IMG/VR virus record: IMGVR_UViG_3300035704_000022
Location: 1 to 24,527 of that record
From: a virus
Length of the DNA stretch: 24,527 bases
Reading direction: 5' to 3' (one strand)
Position numbers and translations under genes: made by a program. The stretch's first letter is position 1. Each line of letters starts with the position of its first letter. Shown piece by piece: positions 1-7,482 of this stretch. The notes beneath the pieces were generated by a model. That model was not told where the DNA came from. It saw nothing but the letters and a program-made list of their open reading frames with translations, and searched no databases.

Positions 1-444
1 TCGATGTCCCGCCCGGAGAGCAGGGCGCACCGTTCGGCGACGCACAGGCGTGGAACGGAGTGATGACGTTCGCGGTGGATTGCTGTGCTGCCCGGGATGG
101 GACCCGGCCTTTGACGCGCACATGGCCGCGGCGGCCTTTCCGCCGTTCGGCTGGGTTCCGGTCGATCTTCCCGGCGTGGACCGCATCGCCGAGGATCGTG
201 ATCAGCAGGAGCGGGCGCCCCCGGCTACCGACCGGGCGTAGGGCGTTCCCCGTGCGCTGATGCGGGTGGGGATGGCGTTCTCCCAGGTCTCGATCTCGTC
301 GAACTCCAGGGACCCGAGCTCGCGCCCTTCGAACTCCGGAAGGATGAAGCCCTCGACGAAGTACTTGTACTTGGCGTGGGTCTTGGGCCCGATATCGCCG
401 AGCATCCCGACCCACACGTCGATTCTGGTCGCCGAGAGCGTCAT
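1..444 (-). pseudogene. Broken tyrosine recombinase (phage-type integrase), partial
   Basis: Reading the minus strand from 444 gives a core-binding (SAM-like) domain of an actinobacterial site-specific integrase, with motifs such as GPKTHAKYKYFVEGFILPEF and FDEIETWENAIPTR. The frame stops at 202-204, but the homologous reading continues in another frame as LLITILGDAVHAGKIDRNPA, so one base is missing near 208. A second missing base near 50-51 is needed to go from the VITPF segment to the AERCALLSGRDI segment. The catalytic domain (R-H-R-Y) would lie beyond base 1 and is not seen. Two single-base deletions make this a non-functional remnant unless they are sequencing errors. It probably marks a decayed integrative element beside the injection-system locus. 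The family assignment is by recalled motif similarity. Confidence 0.8.
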
Positions 445-485
445 GGATTGAGCATTCGACCGATCACAAGCCGCCCGCGATGAAA

Positions 486-505
486 CGAGGGATCTCCCCT
501 ATGCC
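486..505. repeat. Dyad-containing 20-bp repeat, copy 1
   Basis: The sequence cgagggatctcccctatgcc matches 18 of 20 positions with the segment at 867-886. Both contain an inverted repeat, GGGA-N2-TCCC. Looser similarity extends on both sides. It could be a regulator-binding site upstream of the operon. It could also be debris of a duplicated coding segment, since both copies read GIGE(I/V)PR on the minus strand. Confidence 0.4.
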
Positions 506-866
506 GCCATGTAAGCATGCGACATCGAGCAGGCACTCGTCATCATGATCACGGCCGAGATGCATTGATGGATGGTGGGAGGCCGCGAAGAGGCCGACTA
601 CCCGCACCCGGGAGCTGCGTGCCAGCGCGGTGAGCTGGCTGCGCTTGCCTTGCCCTGACCATACGAGTGACTGAGGGCACGTACCGGCCAATGGCCGCGA
701 CTTGAGCCGACGCTGTCGAGGCGCTCCCGTGGGCAAAGAAGGCGCAGTGGCCGGGCATGATCGCATGCAGCCTCGTGGCGATGGCCGGGAGCGGCTGCCG
801 CGCGGTCAGCGCAACCCCTGGGAGGAGCTCTGGCATGCGATCTGATCGCCCCGCGGCGCGGCTAAC

Positions 867-886
867 CGAGGGACCTCCCCGATGCC
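867..886. repeat. Dyad-containing 20-bp repeat, copy 2
   Basis: The sequence cgagggacctccccgatgcc is the second copy of the 486-505 segment, with two substitutions, and keeps the GGGA-N2-TCCC dyad. It lies about 140 bp upstream of the first eCIS gene, a position suited to an operator. That role is only inferred from position and symmetry. Confidence 0.4.
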
Positions 887-1017
887 TACCCCGCATCTGA
901 GGACGTGGACTGCTCTTAGCTGCTGTTTACCGGCAGGTGCAGGGGAGGCGACTGATGTACCAGGTCAGCATCAACGCCTGTGCCGGACACCGCCGGGGCA
1001 GCTATGTCAGCCCTGAC

Positions 1018-1023
1018 AGGAGG
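1018..1023 (+). promoter_or_regulatory. Ribosome binding site deciding a TTG start
   Basis: A full AGGAGG lies four bases before TTG at 1028-1030. The alternative in-frame ATG at 1004 has only GGGG in front of it. This is the main reason for choosing TTG 1028 as the start of the first eCIS gene. The four-base spacer is slightly short. Confidence 0.5.
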
Positions 1024-1027
1024 CACC

Positions 1028-2074
1028 TTGAGTGCCGTAGTGATCGAGCCGTTCAGCACCGTCACCGCCTGGACAGCGCACCGTGCCGATGGGTCGCCGT
1101 CGACCACGTTCGGGATCAACGCGGGTGGCCCGCCCCGGGTGCTCGGCCTCTCGGCACCCAGCGCGACCTTGCGCGCGGATGCCGGCAGCGACGGCCACTA
1201 TCTTGAGCGTGCCGGACCGGCTACGGACCTCACGGGCCACACCGACCTCCTGCTCTGGATCCGCTGCGACCGCCTCGCCGACGGCACGGCCGACCAACCG
1301 CTGTTTCTCCAGGTCAAGCTCGGCTCCGCCGCTATGGCAGCGGACGATCCAGGGAACTCGTGGCTGAGGCTCGTCCCGGTGGCCCAGTCCGGCGTCTGGC
1401 AGCCCGTCCCGATGTCTCTTGGCGACCTCCCGGGCGCCGTCCGCGGAGCTGTCACCACACTGCGCCTGACCTGCCTGGACGCCGGCACCGGCTGGTCATC
1501 CGGTCTGGATGCCATACTCGCCGTCCAGCCGGAAGTGCTCGCCGACGCTGACGCCGCGCTGCTCGCCCGGCTCGATCAGCGGCTGGAGCTGGACGGCAAT
1601 CCGGTGCCTGCCTTCCTGGTGCCGCCGAGCGCGGGCGCGGCTGCGCCACAACCGCCGGCGTTCCGGATCAGCAACTATGACGTCCAACCGGATCGCGCGA
1701 CCTTGCCGGCCGAAGGGCCGCGCACCGACTACACCGGGTCTGGGTTCGTGATCCGGCCGCCGGCCACCGTGTATCAGATCGACTACGCGGTCGAGGCGCT
1801 GGCGGGGGACCGGGGCACGGCCGCGGCGATGCTTAGCTTCGCGCTTGCCGAGTTGTCCCCGACCGCATTACTGCTCGGCGCCGGCAAGGTGATGACCGTC
1901 GATTGGATCGATGCGCCATCCACGGCGGCGCCACCGGTGGTCGCACCCCCCGCGGACCATCCGGTCGTCCATCTGCGGGTGCGCGGCGCCCAGCCCGGCA
2001 GGGGCACGGCCACCAGGGCTGTCCCACCATTCAACGAGATCAGTGTGGGGGTGGACTCCAGTGCCATCGGCTGA
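1028..2074 (+). CDS. Putative tail-completion/cap protein with N-terminal beta-sandwich-like region
   Basis: This is the first gene of the run, directly before the small basic protein and the sheath. The first ~180 residues (DLTGHTDLLLWIRCDRL, then W-rich strands and a final LDAILAV) look like a jelly-roll/carbohydrate-binding-type beta sandwich. The last ~130 residues, around VYQIDYAVEALAGDRGTAAA and MLSFALAELSP, resemble phage tail-terminator/completion proteins. In many eCIS loci the cap gene (Pvc16/Afp16, DUF4255-type) is the first gene before the sheath, so a cap role is inferred from position and faint similarity. The start is TTG 1028 because of the preceding AGGAGG; ATG 1004 is the alternative. 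The 3' end overlaps the next gene by 14 bases. The fusion of a binding-type domain to a cap is unusual if correct. Confidence 0.45.
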   Translation: MSAVVIEPFSTVTAWTAHRADGSPSTTFGINAGGPPRVLGLSAPSATLRADAGSDGHYLERAGPATDLTGHTDLLLWIRCDRLADGTADQPLFLQVKLGSAAMAADDPGNSWLRLVPVAQSGVWQPVPMSLGDLPGAVRGAVTTLRLTCLDAGTGWSSGLDAILAVQPEVLADADAALLARLDQRLELDGNPVPAFLVPPSAGAAAPQPPAFRISNYDVQPDRATLPAEGPRTDYTGSGFVIRPPATVYQIDYAVEALAGDRGTAAAMLSFALAELSPTALLLGAGKVMTVDWIDAPSTAAPPVVAPPADHPVVHLRVRGAQPGRGTATRAVPPFNEISVGVDSSAIG

Positions 2075-2498
2075 GCCCGGATCGGCCGGGCGGCCCAAGC
2101 AGCAGCTCGTCAACCTCGGGAGCTACCCGGTTGAGCTGCACCTGCCCGACCGGGTCGTGTTGCTCAATCCCGGCGAATCCGTATCGGTCACCCGCCTCGG
2201 TGGGCAGGTAGCCGAACTCGCCAGGCTGGGCCTGGTTGAGCTTCGCCCGGTGCCACCGAAACCCCGGCAGGCCGCACGCAGGCAACCGGCCAGGCGCAGG
2301 CAACAGGCAAAGCAGGCCCCGCCCGCCGAGCGCGCCACACCGGTCAAGGGCGCCACGCCGGCCAAGGACGCGCCGGCCAAGGACGCGCCAGCTCCTGGCG
2401 CCAAGCCGGCCGATCTCGCACAACCCCAAAGCGCGACCTCGAAGAAACAAGCCGATCGGCCCACCGGCCGTACCGGCCGGACACGCGGAGGAGCCTGA
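2061..2498 (+). CDS. Small eCIS protein with folded head and histone-H1-like basic tail
   Basis: The 145-aa product begins at GTG 2061, inside the end of the previous gene and preceded by GGGGGTGG. Residues 14-64 (QLVNLGSYPVELHLPDRVVL, then LNPGESVSVTRLGGQ) form a compact beta-rich segment of a kind seen in short proteins of phage-tail loci. Residues 65-145 are disordered in composition: Ala, Pro, Lys, Arg and Gln with repeated PAKDA units and almost no hydrophobics, like a histone H1 tail. It ends two bases before the sheath gene, so it is probably translated with it. I do not recognise a named family. A structural or adaptor role near the cap or sheath is inferred from position only. Confidence 0.6.
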   Translation: MPSAEPGSAGRPKQQLVNLGSYPVELHLPDRVVLLNPGESVSVTRLGGQVAELARLGLVELRPVPPKPRQAARRQPARRRQQAKQAPPAERATPVKGATPAKDAPAKDAPAPGAKPADLAQPQSATSKKQADRPTGRTGRTRGGA

Positions 2499-2500
2499 GG

Positions 2501-4246
2501 ATGGCCCTGAACATCGGACTCAATGTCATCGAGGTCGACGGCACGGCACCGGCAACCATCGCAGGCGCCGCGACCTCCGTCGCCGGCTTCGTCATCACCA
2601 CGCGACGCGGGATCCCGAACCGGCCGGTGCGAGTGACCTCTTTCCCCCAGTTCATCGAACGCTTCGGGGGGTTCTCGGCCAGCTCCCTCGGCGCCTATCT
2701 GGTCAAGGGATTCTTCGACAACGGGGGACAATTCGCCTATGTCAACCGGGTGGGCGGTGCCGGCGCCAATGCCCCGGCGGCCGCGAGTGGGGTACTGCCG
2801 GCAAACGCAGCGGCAGCCGCCCAGCTCCTCAAGCTGACGGCGGGCTACCGCGGCACGGCCGACCCCGGGTTGTGGGGCAACGACCTGACCGTCGCCTCGG
2901 CGCCGTCGTTCACCACCCGGGTAACAGTCGGCAGCGTGGACGCCGATGGCACAGCGCTGGCCAGCGTCGCCGGGTTCAGCGTCGGCGACGCCGTCGTGCT
3001 CACCGAGGGGGCAGACCGTGCAGTGGTCACCCTGACCACAATCAACGCGGCGAGCGGGGCGGTGACCTGGACCCCGAGCGTGACGGACCATGCAAACTTC
3101 GACCCGGCGGCCACCGTGGTGGCAAGCGCCGACTTCGACCTCACCGTGTCCACCCGGGCTTCTGGAACCGCGAGCACTGTCGAGACCTGGAGCCGGCTGA
3201 CCCTGCGGCGGGATGCCGCGAATTACGCCCAGACAATACTCAACGACACGCTGCGCGGCTCGCGGTACGTGCTGGCCGCCGACCCGCGGGCGCCGGATGC
3301 CGCCCTGGATTCGCCCGGCAGCTCGAGGGTCGACCTGGCTGGCGGCAGCGACGGCACGGTCGGGGTGACCGACATCACCGGTGACGAGGCCGCGCACACC
3401 GGTCTGCACGCCTTCGACCCATTCGACATCCAGCTGATCTGCACCGAGCGCTCAGATCCCGCGATCGTCAACGCCGCCTTGACCTACTGTGAAGACCGCG
3501 GCGACTGCATGTTCGTCGGCTCCGCCCCTGAAGGCTCAGTAGGCGGCGGCACCGCCATCGACTACGGGGCGCAGTTCCAGGGCAAGAAGGTCTACGGCGC
3601 GATCTACGCCCCCTACATCACCGTGCAGGACCCGCTGTCGAAGGCGGCCACGCCGGTGCGCTCGATCCCGCCGACCGGGCACGTACTCGGCGTCTACGCC
3701 CGGACCGAGTCCACCCGTGGGATCCATAAGGCACCGGCCGGAGACGACGCGCGGCTGCTCGGCGCGCTTGACATCGAGTACCGGCTCAGCGACGCCGAGC
3801 TGACCGACCTGGTGAAGCTCGGCAGCGTGAACGGGATCCGGGCGGTGCCAGGGGTTGGCATCGTGGTGGACTCGTCGCGCACGCTATCCACCGACCCGCG
3901 CTGGCTGTACGTCAACGTTCGGCTCCTGTTCAACTACGTCAAGAGCAGCCTGCGCCAGGGCCTGCGCTGGGTCCGCCAGGAACCGAACAAGGACACCCTC
4001 TGGACGTCGGTGAAGTTCGGCTCGGTGCGGCCGTTCCTGCTTGGCCTGTGGCAGCAGGGCGCCTTCGGCACCGGCGAGCCCGACCAGGTGTTCACCATAA
4101 TCTGCGACGCGACGAACAACCCGCCGGATCAGGTGGACCTGGGGAACTTCGCGGTCGACGTCTACTTCTATCCAAGCAAACCGGCCGAGACGATCGTGAT
4201 CACTATCGGCCAGCAGCCGTCCGGTGCGTCGTCATCCGAGTCGTGA
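2501..4246 (+). CDS. Contractile tail sheath protein
   Basis: This 581-aa protein is the outer sheath that contracts to drive the inner tube into a target. The N-terminus carries the sheath pattern TRRGIPNRPVRVTSFPQFIE, then FGGF and YLVKGFFDNGGQFAYVNRV (about residues 30-83). The C-terminus has the conserved core RWLYVNVRLLFNYVKSSL, then FGSVRPFLLGLWQQGAFG and VDVYFYPSKPAETIVIT. A variable beta-rich insertion (about residues 140-235) separates the parts, as in other sheaths. GGAGGAG at 2487-2493 precedes ATG 2501. There is only one sheath gene, whereas Afp/PVC loci carry several paralogues. The tube gene follows after 47 bases, the normal order for contractile tails. Confidence 0.95.
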   Translation: MALNIGLNVIEVDGTAPATIAGAATSVAGFVITTRRGIPNRPVRVTSFPQFIERFGGFSASSLGAYLVKGFFDNGGQFAYVNRVGGAGANAPAAASGVLPANAAAAAQLLKLTAGYRGTADPGLWGNDLTVASAPSFTTRVTVGSVDADGTALASVAGFSVGDAVVLTEGADRAVVTLTTINAASGAVTWTPSVTDHANFDPAATVVASADFDLTVSTRASGTASTVETWSRLTLRRDAANYAQTILNDTLRGSRYVLAADPRAPDAALDSPGSSRVDLAGGSDGTVGVTDITGDEAAHTGLHAFDPFDIQLICTERSDPAIVNAALTYCEDRGDCMFVGSAPEGSVGGGTAIDYGAQFQGKKVYGAIYAPYITVQDPLSKAATPVRSIPPTGHVLGVYARTESTRGIHKAPAGDDARLLGALDIEYRLSDAELTDLVKLGSVNGIRAVPGVGIVVDSSRTLSTDPRWLYVNVRLLFNYVKSSLRQGLRWVRQEPNKDTLWTSVKFGSVRPFLLGLWQQGAFGTGEPDQVFTIICDATNNPPDQVDLGNFAVDVYFYPSKPAETIVITIGQQPSGASSSES

Positions 4247-4293
4247 ACGGACAGTCGTGAACAGAAACCACCGCACCGGAAGGGAGCGAGACT

Positions 4294-4764
4294 GTGCCCA
4301 ACGTCGGGGACTTCTGGGAGTCCTACCGTGCCAATGAGTTCGTGCTCGTCATCGACGGCGTGCCGAGCCCGGGCGTCAGCAAGGTCAGCGGCCTGAGCGA
4401 GGGCGAGATCGACACGATCGAGCAGCCCGACGGCGGCACCGCACACGTATACAAGGTCGCCGCCGCCAAGATCAAGTACGAGCCGCTGACCGTGGAGCGC
4501 TATGTCGATGGGAGCCCGGAGGACAAGCGCTTCCAGGACTGGTTCCAGCAGATCTTCAACCTCAACAACGCTAAACAGGGCGGCTCGGGCGTGCGCAAGA
4601 ACGGCACGGTCGAGAAGCGGCACAACGGCGAGCGGGTGCTGACCTTTCTGTTCAAGAACGCCTGGATCAAGTCCTCCAAATTCACCGATCTAGAAGCCGG
4701 ATCGACGGCGCTGCTGAAGCAGACGATCGTCCTGGAGCACGAGGGGTTGGAACGTGTCGACTGA
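4294..4764 (+). CDS. Inner tube protein (T4 gp19-like)
   Basis: The 156-aa product matches the length and pattern of eCIS tube subunits (Afp1/Pvc1, T4 gp19 family). It starts with FWESYRANEFVLVIDGVPSP, followed by VSGLSEGEIDTIEQPDGG, EPLTVERYVDGSPEDKRFQD, and an ending NAWIKSSKFTDLEAGSTALL. Hexamers stack to form the rigid tube inside the sheath, and cargo can sit in its lumen. The start is GTG 4294, with GGAAGGGAG a few bases before. Its end overlaps the next gene by 11 bases. This is the only tube gene visible here. Confidence 0.95.
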   Translation: MPNVGDFWESYRANEFVLVIDGVPSPGVSKVSGLSEGEIDTIEQPDGGTAHVYKVAAAKIKYEPLTVERYVDGSPEDKRFQDWFQQIFNLNNAKQGGSGVRKNGTVEKRHNGERVLTFLFKNAWIKSSKFTDLEAGSTALLKQTIVLEHEGLERVD

Positions 4765-5545
4765 CATGCCTGCGACCGCACCCGCACGCCGCGAGTTCGA
4801 GTTCACCCTGCCTGTCGGGTACACCGATGGTGAGGGCAACGTCCACCGGCAGGTGGTGCTGCGCAAGATGACCGGCCGCGAGGAGGCGATCCTCGCCGAC
4901 CGCAAGTACCAGCGAAACGGGGGCAAGCTCGTCACCGAGCTGCTGCACAGTTGCATGACCCGCTTCGGCGACCTGAGCCCGAACGGCCGCGGCCCGATCA
5001 CGGCGATGACCTCCGCCGACCGCAACTTCCTACTGCTCAAGCTGCGCAGCATCACCTTCGGCAGCCAGCTTGAGGCGACCTACCACTGCCCTGGCTGCAG
5101 CGAGCAGCTGCACTTCACGGAGGATCTTGACGAGCTGCCGGTGCGGCATCTGCCGGACGGTGACGAGCGGGCCGAGATCGCCGTCGAGCTGGAAGACGGC
5201 TGGCAGGACCGGGAAGGCCAGGTGCATATCGCGCTGCGGTTGCGGCTGCCCACCGGCGCCGACGAAGAGGCGGTCGCGCCGCAGCTGCGTGAGAATGCCT
5301 CGCTCGGCAAGAACGCCTTGCTGGCCAGGTGCATCATCAGCCTCGGTGACGTGCCTGCCTACCGGCTTGAGGGGATGGGGCCGCGGATCATGAGCGACCT
5401 GACCATGGCCGACCGGCGGCTCATCGACCGTGCCCTGAGCGATGGCGCGCCCGGTGTCGAGCTGGTCCGCGCGCTGGAGTGCCCGGGGTGCGGCAAGCAG
5501 TTCAGCGCTAGCCTGGACATGTCAAATTTTTTGGTGATGGCGTGA
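4754..5545 (+). CDS. Zinc-motif tail assembly/baseplate protein (T4_baseplate-like)
   Basis: The 263-aa product resembles the T4_baseplate/tail-assembly proteins that follow the tube gene in many eCIS loci. The N-terminal half has a conserved FTLPVGYTDGEGNVHRQVVL region and the motif LRKMTGREEAILADR. Two CPGC pairs, Cys112/115 and Cys243/246, could jointly bind one zinc ion although about 130 residues apart. The start GTG 4754 has GAGGGG in front and overlaps the tube gene, and the end overlaps the DUF6760-like gene by four bases (GTGA). In P2-type tails the gene in this slot is the tape-measure chaperone gpE, so a chaperone role for the three large proteins downstream is plausible. Confidence 0.75.
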   Translation: MSTDMPATAPARREFEFTLPVGYTDGEGNVHRQVVLRKMTGREEAILADRKYQRNGGKLVTELLHSCMTRFGDLSPNGRGPITAMTSADRNFLLLKLRSITFGSQLEATYHCPGCSEQLHFTEDLDELPVRHLPDGDERAEIAVELEDGWQDREGQVHIALRLRLPTGADEEAVAPQLRENASLGKNALLARCIISLGDVPAYRLEGMGPRIMSDLTMADRRLIDRALSDGAPGVELVRALECPGCGKQFSASLDMSNFLVMA

Positions 5546-5712
5546 CTGACGACGCTCTTCGCAGTGAGATCTTCTTCCTCGGCTACCACCTGCACTGGTC
5601 ATGGAACGAGTTGATGGATCTCGACTGCGGGGAGCGGCGCGCCTGCGTGCGCCTCCTGGTGGAGCAGATCGAACGCGAGAACGCCAGGATCGACGAGGCC
5701 CGGCGGAGGTGA
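5542..5712 (+). CDS. DUF6760-like 56-aa eCIS protein
   Basis: A short frame from GTG 5542 encodes 56 residues, including RSEIFFLGYHLHWSWNELMD, then CGERRACVRLLVEQI and a basic helical end ENARIDEARRR. Small proteins with a leading (E)EI-F-x-Y-H-x-H-W segment and a trailing ERR-W/C helix occur between the T4_baseplate-like gene and the tape-measure region in actinobacterial eCIS loci (DUF6760). It overlaps the preceding stop and ends three bases before the next GTG, so it is translationally coupled to both. Its role is unknown. Position suggests a partner of the chaperone, comparable to the second product of the P2 E/E+E' pair. Confidence 0.75.
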   Translation: MTDDALRSEIFFLGYHLHWSWNELMDLDCGERRACVRLLVEQIERENARIDEARRR

Positions 5713-5715
5713 GCC

Positions 5716-7482
5716 GTGCCCCTGTCTCTGCTGCTGGCGCAGCAGTTCACCGTGCTCACCGACGGCGTGCGCAAGCTCTCCCGGTGGGAGAGCCTCACCG
5801 ACACCTTCGCGCTGGTCGCAAGGCGGCTGCGCAGCGCCTTCCTCGTGCAGTGGTTCGGCGCCAGCCTGCCGGTAGCGGGCCTTGACCTGCAGGTGACGAT
5901 CAGCAACCTGGACGAGCTGCAGGCACGCTGGGCCGTGGTCACCCAGGGCCGGCGCAACGACCCCGGCAGCCCGGGCCCGAACCTGACCGAACCGCTGCTC
6001 GGTGCCACCGGGATGCTCGCCGGGGTACTGACGGTACCGGTCAACGGCGTCGTCGCCGCGGTGCTGCTGGGTACGGTGCTGCGGCGCCTGTGGCAGAAGC
6101 TGCTCGTCGGGCTCGCCGGGATCAGCGGCTTGGGCCTGGTCGCGCTGCTGATCGTCAGCCCGCTGTTCGGACTCACCCTGATCGCCTACGCGATCAGCGG
6201 GCAGGCCAGTGACCTCTATGAGCTGCTCGGCGCGGTGGCTGCGCTGGCGCTGCCGCTGCGCCGGCTATGGGCGCAGCTCAGTGGCCGCGAGCCGATCCGC
6301 AATCCGCTGCTGCGTCAGCTGGTCACGCTCGCCGACCGGCTCGCGGCGCTGCTGGCCCAACTGCTCGGCGCGGTTGCCGTGGCGGTCACCCGGATCGCGC
6401 CGCAACTGGGCCCGGCGGTCGACGCCGCCAGGGCCACCCTGCACGCCATCGGGCAGATCTTGGACGCCATCCAGCTGGTGGTGCTCAGCGTGCTCGACGC
6501 GCTCGGCCGGATGCTGCACGGACCGGCGTCGCCGCCCGCGATCGCCCGCGGGGTGGTCACGGCGCTGGCCGGGCTTGTCGGCGGGCTCGGCCGGATGATC
6601 GCCGCCACGCTGACCGACCTGGTCGCCATCGCCATGGGCCGGTTCACCCCCACCCTGCACACCCTGGTCCGGTTCACGGTCGACGCCGCGCGGTTCGTCC
6701 GCGAGGTGATCGTGGACCACCCCACCGTGCGCTGGCTGCTGTCCCTGCTCGGGATCGTCCGGGTGGTGCGGGCCTGGTACGCTAGCCGCCCGTCGGCTCC
6801 GGCCAAATCGCGCAAACGTAAGCCGCCGCCCTCGCCGTGGCTCACCTCGTTCCCGGTCCCTGGCAGCGCCGTGAAGCTGGGCCGCTTGCTGACCACGACG
6901 CCGCCGGTGCCCAGTCTCACGATGAGCGCGCCGCCGCTGGTCGGGCCGGACCTGATCCCCCCGATAGCCGACGCGCTGCGGGAAGGGCTGCTTGCCCCGC
7001 CAGCCGACCCATTTGCCCTCACTCCGCCGCAGCGCGCTGCGCTGGAACGTTTCCGGCACCCACCGAGCGTGTTCGGCGGGGTGCGGGCCGAGCTGGTGAG
7101 TCGCAGGCAAGAGGCGGACACGACCGGCGCGATGTTCACCCTCGCCGACGTGCTGGCCGGGATCACGCCGTACCTCACCCGGAGCGCCGAGTCGGTGATG
7201 CCGGCGCAGGCCCAGAGTTTCCTCCCCGGGCTTGGGGCGCTGCTCGACCTGATCGACCTCAACCTGCACGGCAAGGCCCGCGCGCGGCCGACGAAGGACC
7301 TGCCAGAACCGGCGGACGTCCGGCCGGTGATCGGCAGGCTGCGCGTGCGCACCGACGCAGGACCGCAGGCCGGGCCGGCGATTCGTGACTTCGTCACCAC
7401 GCTGCGCCGGGAGTTCGATGCGCGAACCTATCCCGTGCCCGTGCCCGCGCCCGCGGCCACAGCCCGCAGGGGCGTGCGTTGA
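5716..7482 (+). CDS. Hydrophobic tape-measure-slot protein 1
   Basis: The 588-aa product is alpha-helical, rich in Leu/Ala/Val, with two strongly hydrophobic stretches at about residues 93-122 and 129-161 (for example SGLGLVALLIVSPLFGLTLI). Long amphipathic helices follow to residue ~350. A basic break (SRKRKPPPSPW, ~365-375) and a less hydrophobic C-terminal region complete it. It starts at GTG 5716 three bases after the previous stop. In P2/Mu-like contractile tails the gene between chaperone and baseplate-hub genes is the tape measure, which often has membrane-like segments. At the usual ~0.15 nm per residue, 588 residues would specify a shaft of about 90 nm. I see no specific family motif, so tape measure is positional inference. 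A membrane-active cargo is an alternative. Confidence 0.55.
   Translation: MPLSLLLAQQFTVLTDGVRKLSRWESLTDTFALVARRLRSAFLVQWFGASLPVAGLDLQVTISNLDELQARWAVVTQGRRNDPGSPGPNLTEPLLGATGMLAGVLTVPVNGVVAAVLLGTVLRRLWQKLLVGLAGISGLGLVALLIVSPLFGLTLIAYAISGQASDLYELLGAVAALALPLRRLWAQLSGREPIRNPLLRQLVTLADRLAALLAQLLGAVAVAVTRIAPQLGPAVDAARATLHAIGQILDAIQLVVLSVLDALGRMLHGPASPPAIARGVVTALAGLVGGLGRMIAATLTDLVAIAMGRFTPTLHTLVRFTVDAARFVREVIVDHPTVRWLLSLLGIVRVVRAWYASRPSAPAKSRKRKPPPSPWLTSFPVPGSAVKLGRLLTTTPPVPSLTMSAPPLVGPDLIPPIADALREGLLAPPADPFALTPPQRAALERFRHPPSVFGGVRAELVSRRQEADTTGAMFTLADVLAGITPYLTRSAESVMPAQAQSFLPGLGALLDLIDLNLHGKARARPTKDLPEPADVRPVIGRLRVRTDAGPQAGPAIRDFVTTLRREFDARTYPVPVPAPAATARRGVR

Larger units (their letters stand above)
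445..1027. other. Gene-poor stretch upstream of the injection-system run
   Basis: I find no convincing gene here. The open frames present on both strands have arginine/proline-rich, low-complexity translations typical of GC-rich shadow frames. The stretch separates the minus-strand integrase remnant from the plus-strand eCIS run, so the operon promoter should lie here, but I see no clear -35/-10 pair. The notable content is two near-identical 20-bp segments (486-505 and 867-886). A good ribosome binding site (GGGGAGG, about 944-950) precedes an ATG at 955, but the frame it opens runs out of register into the next gene. Confidence 0.5.

Noticed and set aside
464-896. Two overlapping minus-strand open frames of 100 and 115 codons
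   Set aside because: Low-complexity composition, different frames over the same DNA, no ribosome site and no recognisable motif. They might include decayed coding sequence but are not supported as genes.
2123-3409. 428-codon open frame on the minus strand
   Set aside because: It is antisense to the sheath gene, with Arg/Gly-rich composition and no plausible start context.
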